From Pterois miles (lineage: Eukaryota > Chordata > Actinopteri > Perciformes > Scorpaenidae): DNA of 64,000 bases. The position numbers and the translations under genes are program-made. The stretch lies in contig CAMQGK010000056.1 in the NCBI GenBank assembly GCA_947000775.1, forward strand, positions 1,905,501 to 1,969,500, written 5' to 3'. This document shows positions 15,001 through 29,300 of the stretch, one piece after another (the stretch's first letter is position 1; each line of letters starts with the position of its first letter). The notes under the pieces were generated by a model. It saw nothing but the letters and a program-made list of their open reading frames with translations. It made no database searches and was not told where the DNA came from.

Positions 15001-18000
15001 TTGTCCCTCGGGACCCTTAATAGACAGCAGGGAAAGAACGAGAAGTCACAAAGGATCATCAGTTACGCTTACCGAATCAACAGGGACAAGGGTCAGCGCA
15101 CATACAGGTGCATATACTGTATGTACGGTGGCTTATCAGATGCTCACAGAAGCATTTACAAATTGCAAGAATGAGGCAAACTCACTCGTAGCCCTGCAGC
15201 TCCGGGAGTCCCCGCTTCGCCTTTCTGACCTTTGTTGCCACTCTCTCCCGGGTCGCCACTGTCGCCCTGGAAATCATAATGACGTAAGCTGTACGTTTCA
15301 GCTAATCGTGACACTTTTTAGGAGTTTTTTCACAGTGTGTCTGCAAGATTTGGAGGGGATACTTATTGCAGCTCACAAGCTCTTCACAGGTACAGCACAT
15401 ACCTTCTCTCCTCGCTCTCCTTTCAGCTGGCCTTGGATGTCAGCCTGTTGAAGAGGACAGACATGTAGTATGAGAACTGGGCTGAACTGTAGGAAGTTCC
15501 TTCAATGGTAAGAAGATGCTGCAGACTATAGTTTCTAACACTAGTTTACTTTGATCAAAATGCTTTATTTTTTATCCTTATGGTTAATTTTGTTTAACTT
15601 TTTCCACTCCTTGAGAACCAACCACAAACTAGAGACCTAGAGCATTCAGAGGATGGATGGCTTTACAGGGTAGCTTGACAATGAGGTGGTTTCTGAGCAG
15701 TGTCCAGAACCAAAGTGCTTGCAATCTAATCGCAAGAAAAAAGCAATTCTTGCAGTTTTGCAATTTCGAAATGTCAAACATTTTTTAATTCAAATCACAG
15801 CATGGCTTTTTCTATGATGTTCCTCTTCTTGGTCTTGTTGACTTAATGTTGTGTTTTGGAAGGATCATTTGATAATTTTTATCAATTCTCAAATCAATTC
15901 AAGTAGTAAAAAAATGACTAAATTTAGCACCAAATCTGTGTAACAATTGGTATCAACCCTAAAATTGCTGCAACAAATTATGACATAATTAAGCACAAGA
16001 ATGACCACCATTTACACTTTTACAATTTTCTATTTACGATTAGAGCTGCATCTGAGATTAATCTTCAGGTTCCCGGCTTGGTTGGCTATCAAGGTTAAAA
16101 CAAAAAGTGTGACTCACTCACCACTTTTCCAGGTGGTCCTGGAGGCCCTTGGGGTCCCTTGAAGAATAGAGAGAAACATGTGACTCCACTAACAGTAGAT
16201 ATGAAGGTATATGAGCATTTCGTAAAAACAGAGCAGGCAACAAACCAGTTCTCCTTTCTCTCCTCTCAGTCCCACGGGTCCAGGGCTACCCTGTGATCGA
16301 ACATAGATCAATAAATATGAGCAGCTGACCTTCTTCACTGTGTCATCTCTCGGGCCTCAGTAAAAAAAACACAAGAGCATATTGAAAAGCTGTCTGTATG
16401 ATGATACATAAATGTATGCCTCACATTTCGTCCATTCTCTCCTGGGTCTCCAATGTCTCCTTTCTCTCCTGGTCGACCTGGTTGACCAGTCAGTCCCTGA
16501 GGGGGGTCAATAAAAAAAAAAATAAAACTGTCTATTGATGGTAGTTTTAAAGTTTTAGACTCTAAAATGTGTCAAAGACACTTGTCCTACCCTCAGTCCT
16601 CTTTCTCCTGGCTTCCCTGGAAGTCCAGACTCCCCCTGTTGAAAAGGAAGTTTAAAACAAACGAGACATTTGACACGGACAAACTAATCTTTATGAATGC
16701 GCAGTTTTTATGAAAAGAGTGGACGTTGAGATGTTGTCAACAGTAAGAGGAAGAGCTTATACTTACAGGTGTGCCTTCGTCACCCTTCTCTCCTCTCTCT
16801 CCCTATAAGACATAAGTATAAATAACAATATGGTCAATTAAATAAAATAGTTAATTGTGATTAATCGCAACTTAATTACTTATTTTATCAGTTCAAATTC
16901 TACCTTAAAGGGAGATTAAAGGGAAATAAATTAACAAGACAAAACAATGACAAATATTGTCCAGAAACCCTCACAGGTGCATTTAACATTAAAAATATGC
17001 TCAGATGACAACATAGCAAACTGCAGCCCAACAGGCAACAACAGCTGTCAGTGTGTCAGTGTGCTGACTTGACTAAGATTTGCCTCAAACAGCATGTGAT
17101 TATCATAAAGTGGGCATGTCTGTAAAGGGAAGAGGTGTGGGTACCAGAGAACCCATTTTCATTCACATATCTTGAGTTCAGAGGTCAAAAGACCCCTTTG
17201 AAAATGGCCATGCCAGTTTTTCCTCAGCAATATTTAGCGAAAGTTTGGAGCTTTAACCTCCTTTGCGACATGCCAGTATGACATGGTTGGTACCAATGGA
17301 TTGGTTAGTTTTTCTAGTTTCACATGATACCAGTTACTTCACTCTAGCTTTAAAACCACTACAACCTCCAAAAGATTGATTAAATGAATGTGTTGAAAAA
17401 ATTAGTAGCAATAAAACAAACTTGCATTAATACGTTATTATTGTGTTAACTTTGACAGCCCGTGTAATAATTAATTAATTTTAACTGGGATAATCCTGAA
17501 TGCGATTAAATAAAAAAAAAATCTCAGACATCAACTGAGTAAAGGGCCAGAGAACATCCAAAATAAACTGTGAGAAAATGTAATGTCATGCACACAGAGT
17601 GTTGTTTTTACCTCTGAAATGGCGTCAATAGAAAAAGATGCATGTTGAGAGGAACAGGAGAAAGCTTAACAAGCGGTCTGAACTTTGATTACAGCACTGA
17701 GAGCAACATTCAATAACAATAACTACCGTACTTGATTATGTTAATACAATAGTACAATGTAATGTCTTACTTCACTGTGTAAAGAAAACCACTAAAAGAA
17801 AGACATGACAAAATCATTAAGGCCATGACATAACTTTCACTATAATTAATCTACTGATTGCCTTCATTAATCATTTGATCTATAAAATGTCCCAAATTTG
17901 TAACAAATGCTGCGATTTCCCAGAGCCTAAGTTGACATCTTTACTCCGAAGATATTCAGTTTACAATGATGATGATGAAAACAGAGAAAAACAGTATCAC

Positions 18001-21000
18001 ATCAGAAAAGCTGGAACAAAGGAATGATTGGCTTTTTATGTTAAAAATAACTTAAACGATAAGTCAGCTATCAAAATAGCTGCCAGTTCATTATCATCCA
18101 GCCCTACTTCCTACTCGATGTAGAGCAGAGTTTCCCAAACTTTTTTTCTGGGGACCCACATTTTAAAAATGCCGTCACCATCACGACCCAGTTCACAATA
18201 GGCCTCATCTATAAATCATGAGAGGAGCAAATCGGTGCATAAATGAACATTCCTGACCATTTTTACTCCCATTTCTTTATCGCCTTATATTACCTTCAAT
18301 AGGTAAACCAGCCATGTCAAAGTAATATACATTTGATAAATCACAACTTTGTTTAATGAAAACATATACAGATGATAAATACTTAATGACGACAAAGAAA
18401 TGCATTAAGGTGAAGTTAACAGTCATTTTTTTTTTCCATCTCATCAGTACAACAAATCAAACACGCGCTAGCCTTTCATATTAGACTCAATGTTAGAAGT
18501 AGGCTGCAATTATCAGAACAATAAGAACGTTCAGGCTCCCACTGAGATTTGCATAAACATAGCTGGCCAATCAGGACGTGCCTTCCATTTAGGTGTGTCG
18601 CCACAGTACATAAGGTGGGGTTCTCATTGGACTGGTGAAAAGGTGGGGTGTGTATGTGCCATTGACGTTGCCCCCGACCCTCTCTGGACTTGATACACCT
18701 ACATGCTCCCGTGCTCCTTGTAGATCTGGGCAACGTGGTGGGCAGGGTGTCTATTGTTTGTTTTTGACCCCTGCTGCATTAGACTATGGCTTTACCCAGA
18801 TCAGTTGTGTACTATCTGAGGTGGCTAGGGCCCACTACTTCTCCAACATGGCAGCCAAGGCTATAATGAATTAGTCAGGCTGCGGTGCCTAATCCTTAGA
18901 TAGTCTGGATCAGTATTAGGTTGTTAGGTTGATGTGGTGACACTGCAGGGTGTACATCCACCTGGTTCCACCCACTGTACCCATAGAGTCCAGCTGAGTG
19001 CGGTGCCTGTGTGGGTTAGAATTAAGGTTACAATATTGTAACCCTAGTTCTATAAGCACAGGTGGATGCCAAGCAGCGCTGGATGCCACCTTATATACTA
19101 TGGTGACATGTCCTGATTGGCTGGCTGCTTAAGTAAATCTCAGTGGGCTAATGTGTGCGTGTGATTGGAGGACAGTATTACCCATAGAGTCCAGTAGAGG
19201 GCTCCGCCTATGCTTTTAGAACTCGGGTTACAATATCATAACCTTTGTTACTGTTGAAGTTAATTATGCTGCTTTTCACAGTTAAGATTTGAATGTGTTC
19301 AGATCCTGTACACCACTCTCACCTCTTTCCCTGCAAGACCTGGCTTTCCATGGGCTCCAGGTCGCCCATTCTCCCCCCTCTCTCCTGGTTCACCTGGATC
19401 TCCCTAAAGAACCATTAAAAATACCAGTTTACAATCATATTAACAGAAAGACTATATAAAAAAAAAAAAAACACACCAAAAAAACAAAAAACAGACAAAA
19501 AACACAGCAGGCGTCTTACCTTGGCACCCGGCCTTCCGCTGACACCAGCCAGTCCCTGAGGGAAGAGCATGTTTTATGTATTTTGGGTTTGAGCGATTTG
19601 GGGCATGACTTACACTGACAGGTGGCACAGGGGAATGTTTCATGAATAATGGACGCTATTGTTGGGAATATATCACAGCAGCTGTAAACATTATGATTGC
19701 GATGTTTGTTGTCCTGATGAAGAGGTGTTACGAGGTGAACTTACTCTCTCTCCCGGCTCTCCTTTAGGCCCGACAGCCGCCCCTCCTGACCCTGGAGACC
19801 CCTTGAAGAATGGCATGGAAGGAAACGTCACTTTGACAGATGTCAGGTTGTTAAATGTACTGCACACACAAACATCATCATCATGCCGTGGTCGCTCACC
19901 TTTTCTCCTTTCTGTCCCGCCTCTCCTCTTTCTCCCCTCGCCCCTTCGAGACCAGGCAGGCCTCGGTCCCCCTGTGACAGAACAGCGGAGAAGAGACCCA
20001 CCACATTGAAAATAAAGGGAACTCTGTCAAAATTAAATGTCTTAGGAGAACAAAAGATTGCTTACCTGCTCCCCTTTCTTCCCAGGAAAACCTGGAGCCT
20101 GTATGATTTGAATAACACAGTTTGGTCTCACCATCACAGACAAAGACTGTTACGGTGACAGATAAGTTATTATATGTCATGAGTTTTTTTCCTTATCTGA
20201 TAACTCACACTTCTGCCGGGCTCCCCGCGTGCACCTTCGTTTCCCTGGGAACAGACAGGTGCAATTGTTCTTTCATCTTTGCTTGGAAATTCATTACATC
20301 AGATTATGAAATGTTCTGAGATGGAATCACGTTCCTATTGACCTGCTGCTCCTCATACGATTACACTTAATTTAATAAGTCTCACCTTTTCTCCCGGCGC
20401 GCCGCTGGGCCCCGGTAAACCCTGATGACAAAGGGAAAGACTCATTCATGAGGCTGGCTGCATTTATAACAGTCGGTGTGCCTTTTTGTCTTATATTTGC
20501 TGCTTGGTCTGATGTTATTAGCTACATGGCAGTCTGTCACTCACCCTCAATCCTGGTGTTCCTGCAAGGCCCGGCTTCCCTGGGTCCCCCTGCGAGAATG
20601 TTATTCAGATAGCAGCACACAGGATGTCAAAAGTTGGACTAATTTAGATTAAAAACTGAACCAACATAGCTCTACTCACTCTGTCCCCAGTTTCACCAGC
20701 TGGTCCTCTTTCTCCCTGTAGAGAGACACACACAACACCAGATTCACTGGTTATTATCAAGTCAAACTGCATGTTCTGTGACTCTTCTTTGACTTACTGT
20801 TCCCGAAACCTGCATCCTACAGAAAAGCGTGGCTGATTTCGGTGCATACTGTATATCCCACTGATCCCCAACCTGGGGGTCCCATCCCCCACTAGGGGCT
20901 GTCAAAGCTTCAAAGGCGGTTTCGAGGCCTTCTTGATTTTAAGGGGTGTAAGACAACTTTTTTAAACAAACTGCTTTATTATATAGTTCACTTGAAGCAT

Positions 21001-23233
21001 ATCTCAGTCAGTTCTGTGAAGACAACTAAATTCAAGATGTTATTTCACCAGCCGGTCATTCACAGTTACATTCACAGGACCTTCCCTCTCTGTTTAACGG
21101 CCTCATCCTGCATTAGAAAAGTACACAGCTACAACAACCAAAGAGCTAAAAGAACAATGGACAAGTGTCGGGGAGAAGAAAACACTGAATTTGTCAAAAA
21201 AAAGCCTATTAAATATGAAAGATTGTTAAAAAAATAGATATACATAATCCAGACATAGAATTGTATTTAAAATCCCTAAAAAATTCAGGAAAACTCATCT
21301 CTGATCAAATATTCACAGGAAATAATCTGCTCAAAATTTACCTAAATTGCTTGTTTTACACTAACTTCCTGCAGTTATTGCATTCACTATTTGTTTTAAT
21401 TGTCCAGTTTATCAGTTGTTCTGTACAGTTTGTTATATATTGAATATAATATGAAGTATCCATAAAATGTTAGTCAGGGGTTGTCAGTTTACTCAATGAA
21501 GGAAAAAGGCTGGGAACCACAGCATTATGGTACGTTATGCAACTTTATACTACTGTAAATGTGCTGCAGTTACTTGAAATGGTTTGTTGCTTGCAATTGT
21601 TTCTCAACTTGCATGGACTCATCTACAAATAAATATTATGTGGTGAAATTGAGGGATTTCTTTTATTTAAAAGCCTTTTCCACATTTCCACTCGTTTAGC
21701 ATAATCTTGCACAGACAGACATCTGTCTCATCCAAAAAAAGAAAAAAAAAAGAAAATTGAAATTATTGAAATTAAAGCTGTCTCTCAGTTCAGGTACTAA
21801 CAAGTTCTCTGCAGCATTTTTTTTACTGGATTGAGGGAACCCGACAGCCTGCTCAGTCTGCACCTGTTTCTAACCAACATTTCCTAACTTGAACTTTTCA
21901 GACCAATGTGAGCTTGATGAGACGCACATCTGGCTCAGCAAGATTGTTAATATCATCCTATTTTGACCTTTAATTTTACTGAAATTGCATGTGTCCTTTC
22001 CTGTGGTAAAATGTGCAACTACACCTGGTGCCATACCTGTGAGTATGGACCATAATCATTTAGACTATAAAAAAAACCCACACAGAGACCATTTAGACTA
22101 CTAAATCCCAAACACAGACTCTATCACACATACAGACATGCACATACTTGACTGACTCTCATCTCGGTACTCACCCTGTCTCCCTGCGCTCCAGGCTCGC
22201 CTGACTGCCCTCTGTCACCCTATCAGAATAGAGAGAGTGACAGAGGTCATGACTCTATTAACAGGTGACAATAGCAGTGACTTTCCTTACCTTTATCTTA
22301 CCTTGGCACCAATTTCTCCTGGAGGCCCACGTGGACCCTGAAAGACATGAGCAAAATGCTTGATCATGTCAAGGAGGTTACGTTTTAGTCCCGTTTATTG
22401 ATGTGTTTGTCTGTTCATTGGTTAGCAGGGAATCTCAAAAATAACACGAGATATTTCAGTAAAAATTGGACCACAGCCCACAAAAGAAGTGAACAGTTGA
22501 GAGCTGTGAGAGTGCCACCTTGCGGCCATTTGTAAAGCGCTTTATACCTTTGCTCCCAGCTCCTAAGGTCACGGGTAACAAATTTTGAAATTGTGGCAGC
22601 TGTGACAAGGATTGTGCAGGTGTAGCAGAGGTATATGCTTGTAGTGATTTCTACAGAATTTATATTTTGCAAACACCAAATGAATCATCATGATGTCAGC
22701 TATCTAAAATCGCTGTGTGTTCAACCTACCCTGTCCCCAGGCTCTCCTTGCCTGCCTGGCGGTCCAAGTACCCCATCACCACTATCGCCCTGAAAAACAA
22801 CCACAAGCCATTATTCTGAGATGAACACCTTGCATGCTCCAACACTCACATACTGAATCAATCTGCAGCTACCTTTTCTCCTTTGCTGCCCTGTGGTCCT
22901 GCTGGCCCTCTAGGACTCAGAGCCCCTGGAGGACCTGGAGTACCCTGATAATAAAAATGCAATTAGTACATGCAAAATACTCCCCGACATGCACATGGGG
23001 TTCATCTGCAAACGAGACGTGTCAGCACATTGGCAGTGATTGACAGTGCTTACTGGGGAGCCCTTCTCGCCCTTCACGGCCACCCCACTGCCGACTCCCG
23101 GAGGTCCCTGTCAGCAAAGAGAGATAAAAGCTGAGGATCATTATGCGTGCGTCCTCCTCGGGATATTTCTGCAGCGAGAGGACAAGGTGGTGACGGTGTG
23201 ACTCACCTGATCTCCTGGGCTGCCCTTGTCTCC

Positions 23234-23330
<97 letters not shown>

Positions 23331-26300
23331 TGAGGATGCTGAACATTGTTGTTGGTAAACATTTCTCTATGATGGCCCAGGACATTGACGTGCTTCATGT
23401 GTATACACACTTACAGTATCTCAAGGCAAACCAATAAAAGGAAAACTGATGAAAGTACCAGAACGAACACTAAAATCACTGACATGATAGAAATGAATTC
23501 ATATCTTTTTAATCCAAATAACACCACCAAAACAATTAAAAACTGAACAATGTTGTTGTGATTCATGTTTTTTTTTTTGTTGGATGCAGTGGAAACTATA
23601 AAAAGGGTGAAGTCTGCATGCAGGCCTCTTTCTCAAATTTGCAAGGAAAATAAAACCATGAAGATCCCTATAAACACCTTGACTTTTGAAATTAAAATCA
23701 TACACTAAAAAGTATATTGTTTAACAAAAACAAACTAAAATCTTTCCTAGCACATACAGCAAATGCTTGAGCCTCCACTGAAAAAATACGTAAGTGGCTC
23801 AATGCTACCACCATGTGCATGAGTCTGACAATAACAGTTTCATCTCGGAGCCAAAAGATCCCATTGAGAATTCATTAAGGTCTCTAAAAAGCCTAAAGAA
23901 CTGAGGAAAAATAATATGTGGAAATCTAAATGAGAGGATATATGCACTTTTATCAAAGATTTCTAATACCACAATAATCTGAAGTACAGTTGATGCCTAG
24001 TTAACATAATTAACAAAGCAAAATAAAAGATGACAAAATATATTTTATTTATTGGCTGGGTTTAAAACAGCACACAGTATGTTCTATGTATTTGAGACTG
24101 TAAAATGCTTTGTTGTAAAAGTAAATGTAATGTCTTTAAGCAGTTCAGCCTGAAAATCTAAGATGTTTTTAGCACCAAAAGGCAGAGAATCACTTGAGAT
24201 TCAGTTTCCATTATGTATCATCATTTATCATGTCACTCAAAAACATAATGGACTTCCAAAACATGACCTAACCCTGCTAAATCCTGCTTCCTTTTAAATT
24301 CATTTTGGAAAAAGATTTATTTCACTTTCATCATTTTAGATAGCATCAGTGTCAGTGCAAGTAGATTTACATCGCACTGTGAACACTTAAGGGCGCAGTG
24401 TGTAGGATCTGGTATCTAGTGGTAAGGTTGCCTCTCCTGTGTGTCAAGCCTGTAGTAGAACTATGGTGACCTCCCTAGAGCCAGTGTTTGGTTTGTCTGT
24501 TCTGGGCTACTATAGAAACATGGCAGCCAGCTCTGTGAAGAGGACCCGCTCCCTATGTAGGTACAAATGGCTCATTCTAAGGTAACAAAAACACAACGAT
24601 TAATATTTTCAGGTGACTATACAGTAACGAAAACATACTTATTAATAGGTGTGTTTTCAAAGAAACTCTCTAAGAGCTGATAGTATGCTACAGTTATTTA
24701 AATTGAGGGAAATGGAGAGAAGCAGGGAGAAGGCTAACCTTGATGGAGAGTCCTGGTGTTCCTGGTAAACCTGGGCGACCATCCTGACCAGGTGGCCCCG
24801 GAAGTCCAATTGCACCTTTGCTCCCATCGCTGCCTGGCCGACCAGGAGTACCCTTGGTACACAACACAAACACTGGTTAGTTTGTACATCCATAACATCT
24901 AGACAGTTACTGTCACATGACTTCTCAAATGCAGCTCACTGTACAGATGAGTGTGAGGAGGGTTTTTGTGTGGAAGAACCACTATATGATTTAGCATAAA
25001 TGTGGCCATACAATATAAAGCAAACTTAGGATTGAAGTCACTTCAGTCTGTTTCTTACCGGTATTCCCGGGATGCCTGCCTCTCCTTTCCTCCCTGGAAG
25101 ACCCCCTCCTATAGCCGAGCCTGGTTCACCCTGAAGCATCAGCAAAGCTCCGTGAACACACACACTTCACACATAACTTTGATTTCTGTGTCTTTCAAAC
25201 TGGCACAAAGAAACTACAAACACTTGTGAAAAAGGTTAGAAATGATCGCTCAGCTCACCCTTTCACCTTTACCGCCCTTTGGCCCTTGAGGCCCTGACAC
25301 ACCTGGTTCACCCTAGAATATCAGAAAAACACTTAAGAAGCACTGCCCTTCATATTCAAATATCCACCTCTGACGGTGAGGAGAGTTACTCACTGGATCT
25401 CCTCTTATACCAGGAAGGCCCTGTGAACCCTGCAGACACAAAAACAACATCATTTTGTAACCTCTATGCTAATATAACAACATGAACACAGTTCTGGCCC
25501 CAGCACTCACCGGGACCCCTGCATTTCCAGAGGAACCTGGTCGTCCTGGCAACCCTGGACTTCCATCAATGCCAGGAAAACCCTAAAGTGCAACCAAACT
25601 GCTTGTTACTTTAGTCCTCATTAGGGAAGTTTGTATAGTTTTGGTATGGCCTTAGCTGTACTCACTCTCTCCCCCTTCTCTCCTTTCACCCCCACTGATG
25701 GGTCAACAGTGATAACTTGGCCTGGTGGACCTGGGCGTCCTTCAGGTCCTCTGGGGCCTTCCCTCCCAGGCAGACCATCACGACCCTACATTACGCACAC
25801 ACATACATACACATCACATCATGGACATCACATTAGTTTGTACTGTACAACCAATAGTATTTTGACAAATCAGTACATTGCTGTTAGTAGTGAGTCAGTG
25901 TTGATGAATGACTCACAGGATCTCCCTTGCGTCCATCTGCACCATCTCTGCCTCTCTCACCCTGTGGAGTCAGGCGAATAAAATGTCACTTTAACAGCTG
26001 AAAATACAGTTTACAAGGACAGTGGTAAAACATTTAGCAACTTTCTGCACTGTACCTTCTCTCCACGTTCTCCCCTCTCACCCTAAAAGAAATCGGAAAG
26101 ATTAAACTTAGAAATCATAAAGCTGCGAGGAGGAGCCAGGAGGACTTGAAGGATGTCTCATTAAATCTGCAGTACGTTCATCAAAGCTGTCATTATTATC
26201 ACAGATTCAAAGGTTTTAAAAAGTACAGTCCGTTGGATTTGGTGACATCTAGTGGTGTGGTTGCTTCTGCGCTCAGTCTTCCCTTTCGAACACTGCGGTA

Positions 26301-29300
26301 ATGTGAGCTGCTGAATGCAAAACCACGGTAACATCGTTCACCTCGCTCAGAGGTCATCCTTACCAAAATAACACCAAACTACTACCAGCAACGGCTGGTA
26401 CGGAGGCCTTCAGGTAACGTACAAACGCAAAAGTCTCTCTAGAGTCAGTGTTTGGTTTGTCCATTCTGGGTTACTGTAGAAACATGGTGGAGCAAGATGG
26501 TGGACTCCGTGAAGAGGATCTGCTCCCTATGTAGATATGAGTCAGTCTAAGCTAACAATAACACAATTCTTAGTTTTAGGTGATTCTAAACTAATGGAAA
26601 CTTAGTTATGCATATCATATTCCATTTCTGCTAATAGATCCCTCTAAATGCTACTGTCCCTTCAATACAGTATGAAAGTACAGTTAGTTACTCACCTGAG
26701 GGCACTGAATGGTACACTGCTCTGGACCTGGACCGACCTAAACAAGGACAGAAACAGGCTGTGATGAGAGAGTTTTTGTATTATAGCCTCCTTTATTACA
26801 GTAATTACATTCCATGCTCTTTCCATAAAAAAAGCCACAAAATAACATGAACAATATTTTTCTGTAGATCATGCCAAGCTTGAAAAACAAGATTAGAAAC
26901 AAAACATATGCTTTCTCCAGGTTTCTTCTTACCTCGGGTATTCTGGCAATGCCACAGAGCAAGTCTGCCAGATCGGCATGTACAGTGTCCAACTGTACTG
27001 CATCACGGGTATACAGGATGTTCTGTGTGCTGCCGTCCGTCACCGCCCGACGCAGCTCCTCTGTATTTGCCTGGTCTATACCCACCGCTAACACTGTAAC
27101 ACCTAACAGACACAAACACACAACAAAACATCTGTCTCACAGAATAGAGGATAGATTTCTATGTGTCATATACAAAGAAGGGTTGTCATTGTAAAGTATC
27201 TACCTTTAGTTTAGGTTCTTGTGAATTCAGTAGAAGACGCAAGTATAAAAGTATTTTCCATGTTTTTCAGCTTGTTTAAGTTCCAGATGCAGGCGTCTGC
27301 CACAGGGTTGGTGGCTTAAAGACATGCTTTATTCACACATTGACCATTTGTCAATCAATTACTCACTGTGTGGTACCTTAAACGGAGGGCCATGTTTAAC
27401 AACAGCAAAAGTATCTCAAAACATCACCAACTTCTATATCTATAGTCCAAGTCTTGTTTATCCATTCGTATGTTTACTGCTTCCCAAACACATGCATCTT
27501 CACTAAAACCTTACTACAGACTCATATGGACGAGTAGCATGCCTGTATAAGCGTGAGTGTTTATGTGGAAGTATTTTAACTAGTCTGGATGAATGATACG
27601 TAACATACTGCACAAGTTGTTCAAGAGTTTGTTAAAGGTCATCTAAAGCAAAAAATAAATATGCATTCTGGGTTTGTCACGTCACAGAAAAATGCGTTAC
27701 GAACCACACAGCCAGATTTGAATGATTAAAATGGGAGATATTCCCAACAGCCTCATCTTTTCCCTCTGTCATTATGTCTTTGCATTTCCTGCGTTATGTT
27801 ACCCACTTGTTAGCTTGCTAAATTGTTAGCTTCTGTGGCTTCTAGAGTCAGACAGAAACATTAATATTGCCATTGCTTAGCAATGGTGTTCTCATGACTT
27901 AACCAATTGAACGTCAAATATATTGTGTACATGATTTCCAATGTTGTAAACACAAGCTCACGAAGCTCATGAGTTTCATCTGAAGGCACCATAACACCAT
28001 AACACTGAATCAGGAAAGACAAAGGATTATGTTGTCATGTTTGAAAATGTCTTTACAAATGGTCATTTTGTGGGTGAAATATACCTTTGAGATGATATTT
28101 AGTTAGGTATTTTAAAAAAACGACAATTTAGATACACTTCTGTGGCTGAAATCTTGAATCTAAATGGTCCAGATGAAGCCAACTATAGTGATCTGGTGGG
28201 TGCAGGTAGTTACTGTACATCTGACCAGGTTAAACAAACCCTAAGTTTCATTCACAGATGACTGCAATGGGACTTCTTGTTGGGCTTCGCACCTGTAGCC
28301 CTGAGATTACTGGCTGCGAGAGTCAGGTTGTCAGTTGATTTTTTGTCAGCGATGATCACGATAGCACCAGGGACCCTCGGCCTCCGTCCGGCTGAGGGTG
28401 TCAGAAGGTACTGCCTGGTGTATGTCACCGCCTCACCTGCAGAGGGAGACAAGACAATATCACAACTCCTAACCCACACATACCGAGCAGTAAGTGCAGA
28501 AGAAGACCATCGGAGAGAAAAAACTGACCAATGTTATTCCCGGGGCTTTCATCAAACGGTGTGGACTGGATCTCTTGGAGAAGTGTGTCAGACCTGCCGT
28601 GACGATTCAGCCTGAACCATAATTTGGGTCTGTAACCGTAGACTACAACTCCCACCTGAAATAAGTAGAAAGTAATCAAAATGTTGGCAGTGGACAGCTA
28701 CAAATGACCGTCTCTGAGCTAACAGCCTTGTACCTCTTCACGCCATGTTTTGAGATTTATTTATCAAGAGCAGTACCTGAGAGTCACGGTCTCCGATAGT
28801 ATGGAGCGACCCTGCTGCACTTCGGAGGAGTTCACGCAGAGGTCGTGCGAGGTTAATGCGATCAGTAGATGCCGGCACCAGAAACACCACATCCAGACGC
28901 CCGCCCACACACACTGCGAACAGAGAGAAGTTTATACGGATAAGTACAGTATCAAAGGATTTTTACAGGTTTGGCAAATATATGAAAGAGAGCGTGTTGG
29001 TGTGTTACCAGTGCGTTCATCAACAGAGCTCTCAGTTCCCAATCCACTTTCAAAGGTGGGCTGCACGGTGAAGCGATAGCGGCGGCCCAAACGCAGCCCA
29101 GTCACCTGGTACGAGCTGGACGCAGCGGGAAGCGTAACAGACAAGCCTGGACCAGCATCTGAGAGATGAGGACAGTTAAAATCATAGGACTGCAGAGTCT
29201 TAAAGAAATAAATTATAACATGTATAATTACATGTTTCACCTGTCTCGTCTCTCCAGCGCAGAATATATCCTGTGGCACCTGGTAGTGGAGTCCAGCCAA

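Noticed and set aside
20798..20816. Possible tiny exon with a strong donor (gtaagt) and acceptor tctgtag
   Set aside because: 19 nt, not a whole number of codons, no Gly-X-Y; would break the otherwise consistent phase-0 chain.
23141..23437. Open frames with Arg-Glu or Ser-Leu runs
   Set aside because: They are translations of the (GA)n microsatellite and flanking intron.
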